NCBI GenBank assembly: GCA_039028155.1
Contig: JBCCIS010000031.1
Coordinates: 1 to 62,637 of the forward strand
Length of the DNA stretch: 62,637 nucleotides
Direction: 5' to 3'
Source: Pseudomonadota bacterium
Lineage (GTDB): Bacteria; Pseudomonadota; Alphaproteobacteria; SP197
The translations under genes and the position numbers were made by a program. How positions within the stretch are numbered: position 1 is the first letter of the stretch; every line of letters begins with the position of its first letter. A model generated the notes under the pieces. It worked only from the letters and a program-made list of their open reading frames with translations. It had not been told where the DNA came from and made no database searches. Positions 36,510 through 48,356 of this stretch are shown here, piece after piece.

Positions 36510-37271
36510 TTAGAGCGTGTAGCCGCCGTCGACGACCAGGGTTTGGCCGGTCACGTAGGGCGCGTCAGCCGCCAGGTAGAGCATGGCGCCGGCGAAGTCG
36601 GCGGGTTCGCCGATCCGCTGCAGAGGAATCTGTGCTCGCTTCTGGGCCCGTTCGTCGGGGTCCCATTCGCATTCCCAGTTTGAGTCGAGCAGGCCCGGCG
36701 CCACCGCGTTGACCCTGACCTCCGGGGCCAAACCGCGCGCCAGGGCCTTCGTCAGGTTGATCAGGCCGGCCTTGGTCGTCGCATAAGGCGTGCTGCTGCC
36801 GGCGCCGATGATACCGGCGACCGACGCCGTGTTGACGATCGCCCCGTGGCTTTCCTTAAGTGCCGGCGCTGCCGCACGGGAACAGCGAAACGGTCCCAGC
36901 AGATTGACGGTCAGCAGCTTGTCCCAGAGGACATCGTCCAACGCGTCGAGGTCGTTCGGCGGGATCGGTTGTTTGGTCGCCGGCGTGCCCGCGTTGTTGA
37001 TCAAATGATCCAAGCCACCCAGAGCAGCCACCGCACTGCTTACCATCGCCTCGCAGCCTGCGCTGTCACCGACATTGCCCGGCGCCGCCAGCACGTCGCA
37101 GCCGGCGTCCGAAAGCCGTGCAACCTGGCGGTCAAGGGCCGGGTTGCCGGGCAGATCATTAAGCGCGACCTTGGCGCCGCACTGGGCGAAGAGTTCGGCT
37201 GTCGCCAGGCCGATGCCCGATGCCGCGCCAGTGACAAGCGTGCGCTTGCCCGCCAGATCCGCCTTGATCAT
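36510..37271 (-). CDS. SDR-family NAD(P) oxidoreductase
   Basis: 253-residue classical short-chain dehydrogenase: cofactor site TGAASGIGLATAE, NNAG, catalytic Ser in NTASVAG and YATTKAG (Tyr and Lys), and the C-terminal GQTLVVDGGYTL. Its start overlaps the BKACE stop by 4 bp (ATGA), which suggests that it acts on the substrate or product of that beta-keto acid cleavage enzyme, for example making the 3-keto acid from a 3-hydroxy acid. Substrate unproven. Confidence 0.87.
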   Translation of the reverse strand: MIKADLAGKRTLVTGAASGIGLATAELFAQCGAKVALNDLPGNPALDRQVARLSDAGCDVLAAPGNVGDSAGCEAMVSSAVAALGGLDHLINNAGTPATKQPIPPNDLDALDDVLWDKLLTVNLLGPFRCSRAAAPALKESHGAIVNTASVAGIIGAGSSTPYATTKAGLINLTKALARGLAPEVRVNAVAPGLLDSNWECEWDPDERAQKRAQIPLQRIGEPADFAGAMLYLAADAPYVTGQTLVVDGGYTL

Positions 37272-38152
37272 GCGGCGTGGCCGTTCAGCTTCAGAACTTC
37301 ACGTGCCTCGTCGGGCTCGGCTGGCTTGGCGCCGAGCGCACTGACGATCGACGCCGCCTTTTCGACCAGTTGCGGGTTCGATGCGAAGACGCCGCGCTCC
37401 AGGTAAAGATTGTCTTCCAGGCCGACCCGCACGTGACCACCCAGGTTGACCGCTTCGGCGACCATCGGCATCTGGGTGCGCGAGATACCGAAGGCGGCCC
37501 AATGAGCGCCCTCCGGCAGCGCCGCCTGCATCAAGTGCATGGCTTCGGGCGTGGCCGGCGCGCCCCAGGGAATGCCCAGGCAGAGCTGGAACATGGGCGG
37601 TGCGTCGATCAGGCCCTCATCGACCAGTTGGCGGGCGAGTTGCACGTGGCCGGCGTCGAACACCTCAAGCTCCGGCTTGGCGCCGGCGCCTCGGATGCGC
37701 TCGGCCATGATGCGCAGATGCTGGGGCACGTTGACGAAGGCGCTTTCGCCGAAATTCATCGTGGCGACGTCCAGGCTGCACACCTCCGGCTTTAGCTCCT
37801 CGACGTGCTCGACGCGTTCTTCCGGCGCGCGGAAACCGCGCGGGTCGACATTCTTGGCCGGTTCCTCCGCGTCGGGCAAAAAACGGCCACCGGGGCCGGT
37901 GGTCAGGTTGATGACGACCGGACTGCCGCTGTCTCGCACCCGCTTGACGACCTCGGCGTAGAGATCCTTGCGCATGGACGGCTTGCCGGTCTCGGGATCG
38001 CGCACGTGAATGTGGCAGACCGCCGCACCCGCCTTGCACGAATCGATGACCGCCGTAGCGATCTGTTCCGGTGTGACGGGAATGTCGGGGTGCTTGCCGA
38101 CGGTATCGCCACCGCCGGTAACCGCACAGGTGATAACAACCGGTCGTGACAT
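37268..38152 (-). CDS. BKACE-family beta-keto acid cleavage enzyme (DUF849)
   Basis: 294-residue TIM-barrel enzyme that condenses a beta-keto acid with acetyl-CoA to give acetoacetate and a new CoA ester, as in 3-keto-5-aminohexanoate cleavage of lysine fermentation. The zinc-binding CHIHVRDPETGKPS and the Glu in RVGLEDNLYLERG are present. The family splits into many substrate groups, so only the general reaction can be stated; dehydrocarnitine, 3-keto-5-aminohexanoate and related acids are candidates. Start ATG 38152 follows GGGAGGA; an upstream extension is not supported. Confidence 0.88.
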   Translation of the reverse strand: MSRPVVITCAVTGGGDTVGKHPDIPVTPEQIATAVIDSCKAGAAVCHIHVRDPETGKPSMRKDLYAEVVKRVRDSGSPVVINLTTGPGGRFLPDAEEPAKNVDPRGFRAPEERVEHVEELKPEVCSLDVATMNFGESAFVNVPQHLRIMAERIRGAGAKPELEVFDAGHVQLARQLVDEGLIDAPPMFQLCLGIPWGAPATPEAMHLMQAALPEGAHWAAFGISRTQMPMVAEAVNLGGHVRVGLEDNLYLERGVFASNPQLVEKAASIVSALGAKPAEPDEAREVLKLNGHAA

Positions 38153-38253
38153 AGTTCCTCCCAGATTGGCTATAACTATCCTAGCTGTTGGATGGCTGGG
38201 TTCACCTAGAATCTGCAGGGCGAGGGGGGCTTCGTGGGTCAAGCAACGCGTCG

Positions 38254-39750
38254 ATGGCGAGAAGAGACGGTGACGTTGTGAGCCGAGCGCTGACCGCGAA
38301 CGCGCCATCGAGGCCGCCGCGAGCCAATCCGTGGCGCGGCCCGCGCCTGTTGCATGCCCAGGGCCTTGCCGAGCCGGCCATGATGATGGCGGCAGTCATC
38401 GGCATCCGGATTGTCCTGGACCTCTGGTTCGTCGCCGGCGATCTGGGCGACGGCTACAAGGATCTGTGGCGCCAGTCGCTTTCGGTATGGAGCTCAGCCT
38501 TTCGCTGGGTGCCGGCCGGCCTGGCCATGACCGCCGCTGCTTCACGCTTTCTGGGATTGAGCATGACCGACGCCGCCGTGGTGGCGGCCGTATCGCTTCT
38601 TGGGATCTGGCTGGCGCCGCTGGCCTATGGATCCGCCGCTATGGCGCCGATGGCGATCGTTGTGATCACCTGTGCTGCCGTGGCGCTGATGGCTGCACTC
38701 GCCGCAGTGTGGTGCGCGCGCGCATCGGCCCTGATGGTGTCGGTCTACGCCTTGTTGGCCGCTGTTGTCGTCGCCATCGACGCGGCCTGGCCTGAATTTC
38801 ACGCCTGGTTTGCTGACAGCTTGGGGCTGGCTGTGCGCGGCGCGTTGCTGCCGGGTCTCAATCCGCCGCAACGAGCGACCTACGGTGTTGCGCCGTTGTT
38901 TCTTCTGGCGCTCATCGCCTTGATCGCAGCAGGCCGGCGTGATCCGGCGTTCCCTCAGGATGCCGCCGTGCGGTTCTTCGGGTGGCCGGCCGGTGCCTTC
39001 GCCGCGCTGGCCGTGGCCTGGGGGTTTTTGGTGACGACGATCGACATGGGCTACGGCTTTGCCACGCTTCATCCGCCGGTGCTCTATGCGCCAGTGTTGG
39101 GGTTGCTCGCAATGTGGCTTGTCGCGACGTTCGCCGCGCTGATTGCCCAACGCCACCGCCGCCGGGCTGTCGCCGTCGGCGGCACCGATTGTTTGGCGCT
39201 TCTGGTGCTGGCCGGCCTTGTCGCCTTTCCCATCGGTGCCGGTTTCCTGGCCGCGATCGCCGTTGTCGCACTGTTGGCGCTGGTCGCGGCCTGGCCGCTC
39301 GGCGCGCCACGGCTCCAAGGATGGGCAGTGCCCGTTCTGGGCGGGCTGGCCGGCATTGCCCTCTATGGTGCTGGCGTCGCCGCGGTCCCCGGCATCGAAG
39401 ATGATCAGGTCCTGATGCGCGGCGTGGTCCTCGGCGGGATGGCCGCGGCTGGCGCGAGCGTGGCGGTCATTGGCGCCCGCCGGACCACGACGACGAAGGC
39501 GGGCCGCTGGGGCGATCAGATCTGGTTGGCCGACCTGATGACGGCGTTTGCCATCGTCTTCCTGGCCAGCGGCGTCAGAGATCCGATGGTTTGGATCGGC
39601 ACGGCGCTCGCGTGGGTAGCCTTGGTGATCGTCTCTTTCATTCCCTCGACCAGCCACGAGCCCGGCCAGCGTCTCCTCTGGCACGCGCTACCGTTCGCGT
39701 GCGCGCTGATCCTGCTATCCCTTTTGGGTCTGATGTTGAGACAGATATAG
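38254..39750 (+). CDS. Polytopic membrane protein of unknown family
   Basis: About 498 residues from ATG 38254 (a GTG eight codons in is another option; the ribosome site is weak for both). After a short basic cytoplasmic N-terminus (SRPPRANPWRGPRLLH) come about 12 hydrophobic segments, with conserved-looking charged residues only in short loops. Features include a Pro/Arg tract near residue 270 (FPQDAAVRFFGWPAG) and a His/Arg-rich loop (QRHRRRAVAV). No transporter, kinase or enzyme motif that I can name. Divergent from the BKACE gene, co-directional with the acetylpolyamine amidohydrolase 52 bp downstream. Confidence 0.6.
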   Translation: MARRDGDVVSRALTANAPSRPPRANPWRGPRLLHAQGLAEPAMMMAAVIGIRIVLDLWFVAGDLGDGYKDLWRQSLSVWSSAFRWVPAGLAMTAAASRFLGLSMTDAAVVAAVSLLGIWLAPLAYGSAAMAPMAIVVITCAAVALMAALAAVWCARASALMVSVYALLAAVVVAIDAAWPEFHAWFADSLGLAVRGALLPGLNPPQRATYGVAPLFLLALIALIAAGRRDPAFPQDAAVRFFGWPAGAFAALAVAWGFLVTTIDMGYGFATLHPPVLYAPVLGLLAMWLVATFAALIAQRHRRRAVAVGGTDCLALLVLAGLVAFPIGAGFLAAIAVVALLALVAAWPLGAPRLQGWAVPVLGGLAGIALYGAGVAAVPGIEDDQVLMRGVVLGGMAAAGASVAVIGARRTTTTKAGRWGDQIWLADLMTAFAIVFLASGVRDPMVWIGTALAWVALVIVSFIPSTSHEPGQRLLWHALPFACALILLSLLGLMLRQI

Positions 39751-39802
39751 CGGTAACGCGCACGCGCCGTTACGGTTGCGAAATTCAACTGGAAAACCGG
39801 TC

Positions 39803-40834
39803 ATGGACATTGTCTTCAGCGATCGCCACCGCGATCACGATCCCCAGAGTTTTGTCGTGCGCGGCCAGATCGCGGCCGCCCAGGAGGTGCCCGAGCGCGG
39901 TCGTATCCTGCGCGACGCGGTCGCGGCGGCGGGCTTTCCGCTTTGCGAGCCCGAAGCCCACGGCCTGGCGCCAATCACCCGGGTGCACACGCCGGAATAC
40001 GTGGACTTCCTGATGAACGGTCACGAGCGCTGGCGTGCGCTGCCCGGCGCTGGTCCTGAGATCATTGCTAACGCCTATCCCGGACGCCACATGAGCGCGC
40101 GTCCGGAGGGCGTGGTCGGCCAAGCCGGTTATCACATGGCAGACGGTGCGTGCCCCCTGGGTGCCGGTACGTGGAACGCCGCCGAGGCGGCCGCCGATGT
40201 CGCGCTGAGCGCCGCCGACCGGCTTCTTGACGGCGCGACGGTGGCGTTTGCGTTATGCCGGCCGCCGGGTCATCACGCCTACCGCGACATGGCCGGCGGT
40301 TTTTGTTTCCTGAACAACGTAGCCGTCGCTGTCGAGCACCTGCTGCCGCGCTTCGGCCGGGCCGCGATCCTGGATTTCGACGTCCACCACGGCAACGGCA
40401 CCCAGGGCATCTTCTATCAGCGCGATGATGTTTTCTTCGCGTCGATCCACGCCGATCCCATCAACTACTATCCGTGGTTTGCCGGCTATGCCGACGAACG
40501 GGGCGCGGGTGCCGGCCTGGGCTATAATCTCAATCTGCCCATGAAACCTGGGACCGGCGACGCTGCCTTCGTCGCCGGCGTCGAGAGCCTTCTCGTGGCG
40601 ATCGGCCGCTTCGATCCCAACGTGATCCTGATTTCCGCCGGTTTCGATGCCCAGGAGAACGACCCTCTGGGCGTCTTCAAGGTGACGACCGACGGTTTCC
40701 GACGCGTCGGCGAGGCGATCGGCGCCTTCGCCCGGGTCCACGAACTGCCCAGCCTGCTGGTCCAGGAGGGCGGCTATGTCTGCGCCGAACTCGGCGACAA
40801 TCTCGTCGCCTTCCTTAAGGGATTCGAGGGCTGA
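39803..40834 (+). CDS. aphA: Acetylpolyamine amidohydrolase (histone-deacetylase family)
   Basis: 343-residue zinc deacetylase of the HDAC superfamily that removes acetyl from acetylated spermidine, spermine or putrescine. Visible signatures: LCRPPGHHAY (paired active-site His), AILDFDVHHGNGTQ (zinc Asp and His), ISAGFDAQENDP (second zinc Asp) and the C-terminal VQEGGYVC. The length matches Mycoplana APAH (about 341). Start ATG 39803 rather than an upstream TTG. The sequence does not exclude other acetyl-amide substrates. It supports the polyamine theme of the pot-type importer 4-10 kb downstream. Confidence 0.9.
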   Translation: MDIVFSDRHRDHDPQSFVVRGQIAAAQEVPERGRILRDAVAAAGFPLCEPEAHGLAPITRVHTPEYVDFLMNGHERWRALPGAGPEIIANAYPGRHMSARPEGVVGQAGYHMADGACPLGAGTWNAAEAAADVALSAADRLLDGATVAFALCRPPGHHAYRDMAGGFCFLNNVAVAVEHLLPRFGRAAILDFDVHHGNGTQGIFYQRDDVFFASIHADPINYYPWFAGYADERGAGAGLGYNLNLPMKPGTGDAAFVAGVESLLVAIGRFDPNVILISAGFDAQENDPLGVFKVTTDGFRRVGEAIGAFARVHELPSLLVQEGGYVCAELGDNLVAFLKGFEG

Positions 40835-40842
40835 AACGACAA

Positions 40843-40862
40843 ACGGCAGCCTGCGCTGCCGT
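40843..40862. terminator. Hairpin between convergent aphA and rpmE
   Basis: ACGGCAG-CCTGCG-CTGCCGT is a perfect 7-bp stem with a 6-nt loop in the 54-bp gap. It lacks a T-run on either strand, so it may act as a Rho-independent-like or 3'-protecting hairpin for both genes. Confidence 0.4.
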
Positions 40863-40888
40863 CCGTGCGGAGTTTATCGCGATCCGCT

Positions 40889-41113
40889 CTAGCCCAGCTT
40901 CAGATTGCCGAACCGTTTGTTGAAGCGGGCGACCTGACCGCCGGTGTCGACCAGGCGGTGTCCGCCACCGGTCCAGGCCGGGTGGGACTTCGGATCGATG
41001 TCGAGCGTCATCGTGTCGCCTTCCTTGCCCCACGTCGACCGGGTCGTGAACTCGGTGCCGTCGGTCATGACAACCTTGATCTCGTGGTACTCAGGGTGAA
41101 TATCGCTCTTCAT
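40889..41113 (-). CDS. rpmE: Ribosomal protein bL31
   Basis: 74-residue 50S protein L31: [42 protein letters not shown] and FNKRFG are all diagnostic. It has no CxxC pairs, so it is the zinc-independent (C-minus) form. The opposite neighbour, an ABC exporter, is the usual alphaproteobacterial companion. Confidence 0.95.
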   Translation of the reverse strand: MKSDIHPEYHEIKVVMTDGTEFTTRSTWGKEGDTMTLDIDPKSHPAWTGGGHRLVDTGGQVARFNKRFGNLKLG

Positions 41114-41233
41114 CGTGCCTTCTCCGGGTCAGGGCGCGCCTTATAAGCGACCCGGCGGCCCGGCGCAAGGCCCGCGCGGCGGCGGATTTTCTGGCCGCTT
41201 GTTGCCCGCCTTTGGCGTTGCTATAGGTCGCCC

Positions 41234-44075
<2,842 letters not shown>

Positions 44076-44447
44076 CAACGTCTACGTTGTGGATCCGTTG
44101 CCGACAAAGAGACATCACGACGTGGCCGCTGCGGTTCGTCGGAAGCAGTCAACCAAACGTTCTTTTGCCGCAGTATTCAGTTGTGCGTGATCATACCCAT
44201 ACAAGCAGGCGCCATGGTCGACGTCGCAGCAGGACTGCCGATGTATGGCATGTACTCGCTTGTTACGATTTCGTAGAGGCTGACATCGACAAATTACTCT
44301 GGGCTACCTCTAAATCGCCGTTCTTGTCGCCGGTCGAATGCGTCATTCTAACGCCAGGAAACTCGCCAACCTGATGGCCGCCGTCTTAGCGCTGTTGGTC
44401 TGAAGTTGGTGGGTTGAACGAAACGAGAGAGATCAGGAGACCACACC
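44076..44447. other. 372-bp gap without a confident gene
   Basis: Lower GC and no credible coding on either strand. It ends with ATCAGGAG before the GTG of the nucleotidyltransferase gene. No repeat, hairpin or RNA signature that I can see; it may hold the promoter of the next gene or a decayed gene fragment. Confidence 0.4.
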
Positions 44448-45233
44448 GTGACATCGGCCCGGCCAGTCGTCGGCCTTATTCCGGCTGCTGGACAGGCAAG
44501 CCGGATGGGTGGCTTACCGTTTAGCAAAGAGCTTTATCCGGTCGATGTGTCGGACGATCCGGACATTCAGAAACCGCGACCGGTTATCGAGTTTGTCCTC
44601 GATGACATGCGTCGAAACGGCATTGATCGTATCTTCGTCGTCGTGCGGGACGGCAAATGGGACATCCCCAGATACCTGGGCGATGGATCGCGCTTCAGTT
44701 TGTCGATTGCCTACTTGATGATGGGGCGCCCGTTCGGCGTCCCCTTCAGCCTAGACCAGGGTTACGACTATGTGCACGACCAGCTGGTCGCCCTGGGCTT
44801 TCCCGATATTCTGGTCGGCAGCCCGGATGCGTTCGGGCTTTGCCTGGCTGAGCAGGAACAGACGGGCGCCGACATTGTCGTCGGCAGTTTGCCTACCGAC
44901 TTTCCGCAAGGCGTCGACATGTTGGAGATGGCGGCGGACAACAAGGTCGCAAAATTCGTCATCAAGCCGCAGTCGACGACGCTGACACACGCTTGGCCTC
45001 TGGCCGTTTGGACGCCGGCCTTCACCTCCTTCCTGCACGAATTCTTAAGGGGCAAGAACGAACCCCCTGGTTCGGGGAAAGAGCTTCAGATTGCCGATGT
45101 TTTCAACGCGGCGATCGGGGCCGGACTGGATGTTCGCGCAGTGCCGATCTCCAATCATCCGTTTGTCGACATAGGCACGCCCGGTGGCCTGGCGCGTTTT
45201 ACCGAGCAACGGCAACGCCTGCTTTCCGCATAG
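44448..45233 (+). CDS. Nucleotidyltransferase-like sugar-phosphate NTP transferase
   Basis: 261-residue member of the NTP_transferase (GT-A-like) family related to glucose-1-phosphate thymidylyl- or uridylyltransferases. The N-terminus holds VGLIPAAGQASRMG and the Lys in FSKELYPV (nucleotide loop), then RPVIEFVLDDMRRNGIDRIFVV. The usual G-x-G-T-R-x-x-P motif is altered to AGQASRM, so substrate and nucleotide are uncertain. GTG start with ATCAGGAG upstream. It stands alone, without sugar or polysaccharide genes, and converges on the pot-type operon. Confidence 0.78.
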   Translation: MTSARPVVGLIPAAGQASRMGGLPFSKELYPVDVSDDPDIQKPRPVIEFVLDDMRRNGIDRIFVVVRDGKWDIPRYLGDGSRFSLSIAYLMMGRPFGVPFSLDQGYDYVHDQLVALGFPDILVGSPDAFGLCLAEQEQTGADIVVGSLPTDFPQGVDMLEMAADNKVAKFVIKPQSTTLTHAWPLAVWTPAFTSFLHEFLRGKNEPPGSGKELQIADVFNAAIGAGLDVRAVPISNHPFVDIGTPGGLARFTEQRQRLLSA

Positions 45234-45316
45234 GGCCATAGCTCCCGGCGGCGCACTGCCGTTGCTCAGCGCAATCGATATTGCCAGCAACCGATTAGAG
45301 TGCCCGTTGGCATAGC

Positions 45317-46141
45317 CTATCCGGCACCGGCACGGGATCGTTTGCGCAGCAGCAGCTGCGCGGCGATCAGCAATGTCAGCGAGACCACGAGGACCATGGT
45401 GCCGATGGCGTTGATTTCCGGCGTGACGCCGCGGCGGATCGACGAAAACACATAGATTGGCAGGGTGGTCTCGGATCCTGCCACGAAGAAGGCGATGATG
45501 AAGTCGTCGAAGCTGAACGTGAAGCTGAGCAGGAAACCGGCGAGGATGGCTGGGAAGATCTGTGGCAGCGTGACCTGGCGGAATGTCCGCCACGGCGTTG
45601 CGTAAAGGTCGGCCGAGGCCTCGATCAGTGAACGGTCCATACCGGCGACACGTGCCCTGACGATGACGATCACCAAGGCCATGGTGAACAGCGTGTGCGC
45701 GGCAATCAACGATACGTACCCCATGTTGAGCCGTGGCGCGGCCGATCCTTCGAATGGCCATGCCGCTTCAAGGAGCGGATTGAGGGCATCGAAGACAGTG
45801 ACAAGCGCGATCAAGGTCGCGATGCCGATGACAATGCCGGGGATCATGATCGCGACATAGATCATGCCGTCGTAAAGGACGCGCAGACGCCCCTGCACGC
45901 GTTGAAGTGCGAGCGCGGCCATGGTGCCGAACAGGCTGGCGAAGACCGCTGACGTCGATGCGACGATCAGACTGGTGATCAAGGCGTCCATGGCGAACGG
46001 ATTGTTCAGCGCCTTGCCGTACCACTGTGCCGAGAAACCCTGAAAGTCGCTGGCGTGGCGCCCGGCATTGAAGCTGAAGATCACGATGATCGCGATCGGC
46101 GCATAGAGGAACAGATAAACTGCGGTTGCGTAGAGCCTCAT
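45317..46141 (-). CDS. potC: Polyamine ABC transporter permease (PotC-type)
   Basis: 274-residue inner-membrane permease, six helices, with the EAA-type cytoplasmic loop LIEASADLYATPWRTFRQVTLPQIFPAI. The opening LFLYAPIAIIVIFSFNAGR and the SFTFSFDDFIIAFFVAGSETTLPIYVFSSIR stretch match PotC/PotI. Together with PotB-type, substrate-binding and ATPase genes upstream it makes a complete importer for putrescine, spermidine or a related cation. Confidence 0.9.
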   Translation of the reverse strand: MRLYATAVYLFLYAPIAIIVIFSFNAGRHASDFQGFSAQWYGKALNNPFAMDALITSLIVASTSAVFASLFGTMAALALQRVQGRLRVLYDGMIYVAIMIPGIVIGIATLIALVTVFDALNPLLEAAWPFEGSAAPRLNMGYVSLIAAHTLFTMALVIVIVRARVAGMDRSLIEASADLYATPWRTFRQVTLPQIFPAILAGFLLSFTFSFDDFIIAFFVAGSETTLPIYVFSSIRRGVTPEINAIGTMVLVVSLTLLIAAQLLLRKRSRAGAG

Positions 46142-46228
46142 GATCGGCGGCTAGACAGTTTTCGGTTCGAACAGCACCGCCGGCCCGCTCCCCCACCCGG
46201 TGCCGATACCGTCAGGACGGGAGATTCT

Positions 46229-47080
46229 CTAGAACAGGTTGACATCTTTTTGCTGCCCTCCGCGCCGCATCATCACGCGCATGTAGATACTGACGGTCAC
46301 CAGCATGATCAGCACCAGCGTCGCCGCGACAGCCGAGCCGAAGGCCCAGTTCCGCGACTGCAGGAAGAGGTCGACCAGCGCATTGCCGATGAAGAAGACC
46401 TTACCGCCGCCGAGCAGCGCAGGGATCAGGAACTCGCCCATCAGAAGAATAAACACGAGCATGCAGCCGGTCGCGACGCCCGGTATGGAGAGCGGCAAAG
46501 TGACTTGCCGGAAGGTGCGATAGGGTGGCGCGCCGAGATCGCTGGAGGCCTCCAGCAGCCGCTTGTCCAGCTTCTCCAAACTGACATAGATCGGAAACAC
46601 CATGAGCGGCAGGTAGCCATAGACAATACCGACCAGGACCGCGAACGGCGTGTTGATGAGCTGGATACCGTCTAGGCCGAAGAACGCGAGGACTTGGGGC
46701 AGACCGCGTCCACCAAGGATGAAGATCCAGGCGTAGGTCCGGATAAGGATACTGGTCCAGAACGGAATGATGACCAGGATCAGCAGCAGGGTCTTGTACT
46801 TGGGGTTCGCCTTGACCGCCAGGTAGTAGGCAAGCGGATAGGCGACAAGCAGCGCCGCCAGCGTGCCCAGCGGCGCCAGAATCAGCGTGTTTTTGAAGGC
46901 CGCGAAACGCGCCGGCAGGTTGGCGTACTGATCGAAGGTGAACGCGGGAACGTATCCGCCGGCGGCGGCCCGTTCACCGAAACTGAAGACGACGACGACA
47001 ACCAGCGGCAAGGCGAGCATGACCACGAACCACGCCGTGGCCGGCAAGAGCAGCAACCTGTTGATCCAACGACTCGACAT
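46229..47080 (-). CDS. potB: Polyamine ABC transporter permease (PotB-type)
   Basis: 283-residue permease with six helices and the EAA loop LLEASSDLGAPPYRTFRQVTLPLSIPGV. The N-terminus and FWTSILIRTYAWIFILG are characteristic of PotB/PotH. Pairs with PotC-type. The 87-bp space to potC contains a degenerate partial match to the GC-rich dispersed repeat (about 46183-46204). Confidence 0.9.
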   Translation of the reverse strand: MSSRWINRLLLLPATAWFVVMLALPLVVVVVFSFGERAAAGGYVPAFTFDQYANLPARFAAFKNTLILAPLGTLAALLVAYPLAYYLAVKANPKYKTLLLILVIIPFWTSILIRTYAWIFILGGRGLPQVLAFFGLDGIQLINTPFAVLVGIVYGYLPLMVFPIYVSLEKLDKRLLEASSDLGAPPYRTFRQVTLPLSIPGVATGCMLVFILLMGEFLIPALLGGGKVFFIGNALVDLFLQSRNWAFGSAVAATLVLIMLVTVSIYMRVMMRRGGQQKDVNLF

Positions 47081-47117
47081 CGCAGATCTGGTTTTGCCCG
47101 CCTTGCCGCCTGTTTGT

Positions 47118-48287
47118 CTAGGCCGACTTGAAGCGCGCCAGCAATTCCGCGCGGTTCGGATCGGTCAATGTCGCCGCCGCGCCGAACTCAAGAGCGTCAA
47201 GCAGCTCGGTCGCCGGATAAAGGATCGGGTCTTCCAGCAATGTCGGCGGCAGCAGCGCATTGGCGCGGCTGTCGGCGACGGGATAGCCGTGGGCCAGAAC
47301 CTCCTTGGCGTTGACGGCCGGGTCCAGCAGGTAGTTGATCAGGGCGTAACCGGCCGCGCGATGTTCGGCACCGCGAGGCACGGCGTAATAGTCGCTCCAG
47401 ATCTCGCCGCCTTCGGCACCCAGCACATAGATCATCTCAGGCATGTCGGTGTTGAGCTGCTTGCCGTCGCCGGTCCAGCACATGGACATCCAGGCGTCGC
47501 CGTTGCGCAGCGGCGGCTGGTAGTCGCTGGAGATGGCATAAAGGTGCGGCTTGGCTTCCAACAGCAGTTTCTCGGCGTCTGCCAGCTCTGCCGGATCGAC
47601 GGAGTTGAAGGAGTAGCCAAAGTACTTCAGCGCATTGCCGATCGTGGTCAGCTGGTAGTCATGGACCATCGTGCGGCCGGAGAAGTCAGCCATCGTCATG
47701 TCCCAGAACTGCTTCCAGGTGTCCGGCGCCTTGCCACCATTATGGCTGGTGTTGATGACGTAGCCGGTCGTGCCCCAGTTCTTCGGCACGGCGTAGACCG
47801 TGCCGTCGACGGTGCCGGCATCGGAGAAGCGTGCGTCGAACGCATCGGCCTGGTAGTTCGGGATCATGGTCAGATCGAGGGGCTCGATGAGATCCTCACC
47901 GACATAGGTCGTGATCGTGTAGTTGGTTGGCACGAAGACGTCCCAGCCACTGCCACCGGCCTGAAGCTTGGCCAGCATCTCCTCGTTCGAGCCGAACACG
48001 TTCACCTGCACATAGGCACCGGTTTGTTCGGTGAACTGCTCGAAGTTCGAGGGATCGTGATAGTTCGGCCAGGTCGCGAGAACAACGCGGTCGCCGATAT
48101 CCTCGGCTGCCCAAGACTTGCGCGGGCGCAATCCCGGAACGGCGCCCGCCATGACGGCACTCGCCATGCCGAGACCGGTTACGCCAAGGAAGTGCCGGCG
48201 CGACACCGATCCCTTCTGATAGCGGCGCAGCTCTTCCATGAACTTCTGCCGACTGATCGGCAGGTTATCTTTGTAGTCCTTTGTCAT
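47118..48287 (-). CDS. potD: Polyamine ABC transporter substrate-binding protein (PotD/F-type)
   Basis: 389-residue periplasmic binding protein. The N-terminus has a twin-arginine motif SRRHFLG followed by a hydrophobic stretch and AWA, suggesting Tat export. Mature sequence has VLATWPNYHDPSNFEQFTEQTGA and the PotD/F-type binding layout (NWGTTGYVIN, AWMSMCWTGDG, EGGEIWSDYYAVPRGAEH). The acidic and aromatic residues expected to hold polyamines are visible, but putrescine versus spermidine versus another cation cannot be told. Good ribosome site, GGGAGAG. Confidence 0.9.
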   Translation of the reverse strand: MTKDYKDNLPISRQKFMEELRRYQKGSVSRRHFLGVTGLGMASAVMAGAVPGLRPRKSWAAEDIGDRVVLATWPNYHDPSNFEQFTEQTGAYVQVNVFGSNEEMLAKLQAGGSGWDVFVPTNYTITTYVGEDLIEPLDLTMIPNYQADAFDARFSDAGTVDGTVYAVPKNWGTTGYVINTSHNGGKAPDTWKQFWDMTMADFSGRTMVHDYQLTTIGNALKYFGYSFNSVDPAELADAEKLLLEAKPHLYAISSDYQPPLRNGDAWMSMCWTGDGKQLNTDMPEMIYVLGAEGGEIWSDYYAVPRGAEHRAAGYALINYLLDPAVNAKEVLAHGYPVADSRANALLPPTLLEDPILYPATELLDALEFGAAATLTDPNRAELLARFKSA

Positions 48288-48356
48288 TTATCTCTCCCGG
48301 TCGTGAAAGGTTTGTTTGACGTGCCCATGTCTTTGGGTGCATGCGGCAGGTTTCCG

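Noticed and set aside
44076-44447. Possible gene remnant or RNA in the gap before the nucleotidyltransferase
   Set aside because: No frame, fold or repeat convinced me; only a lower GC content was noted.
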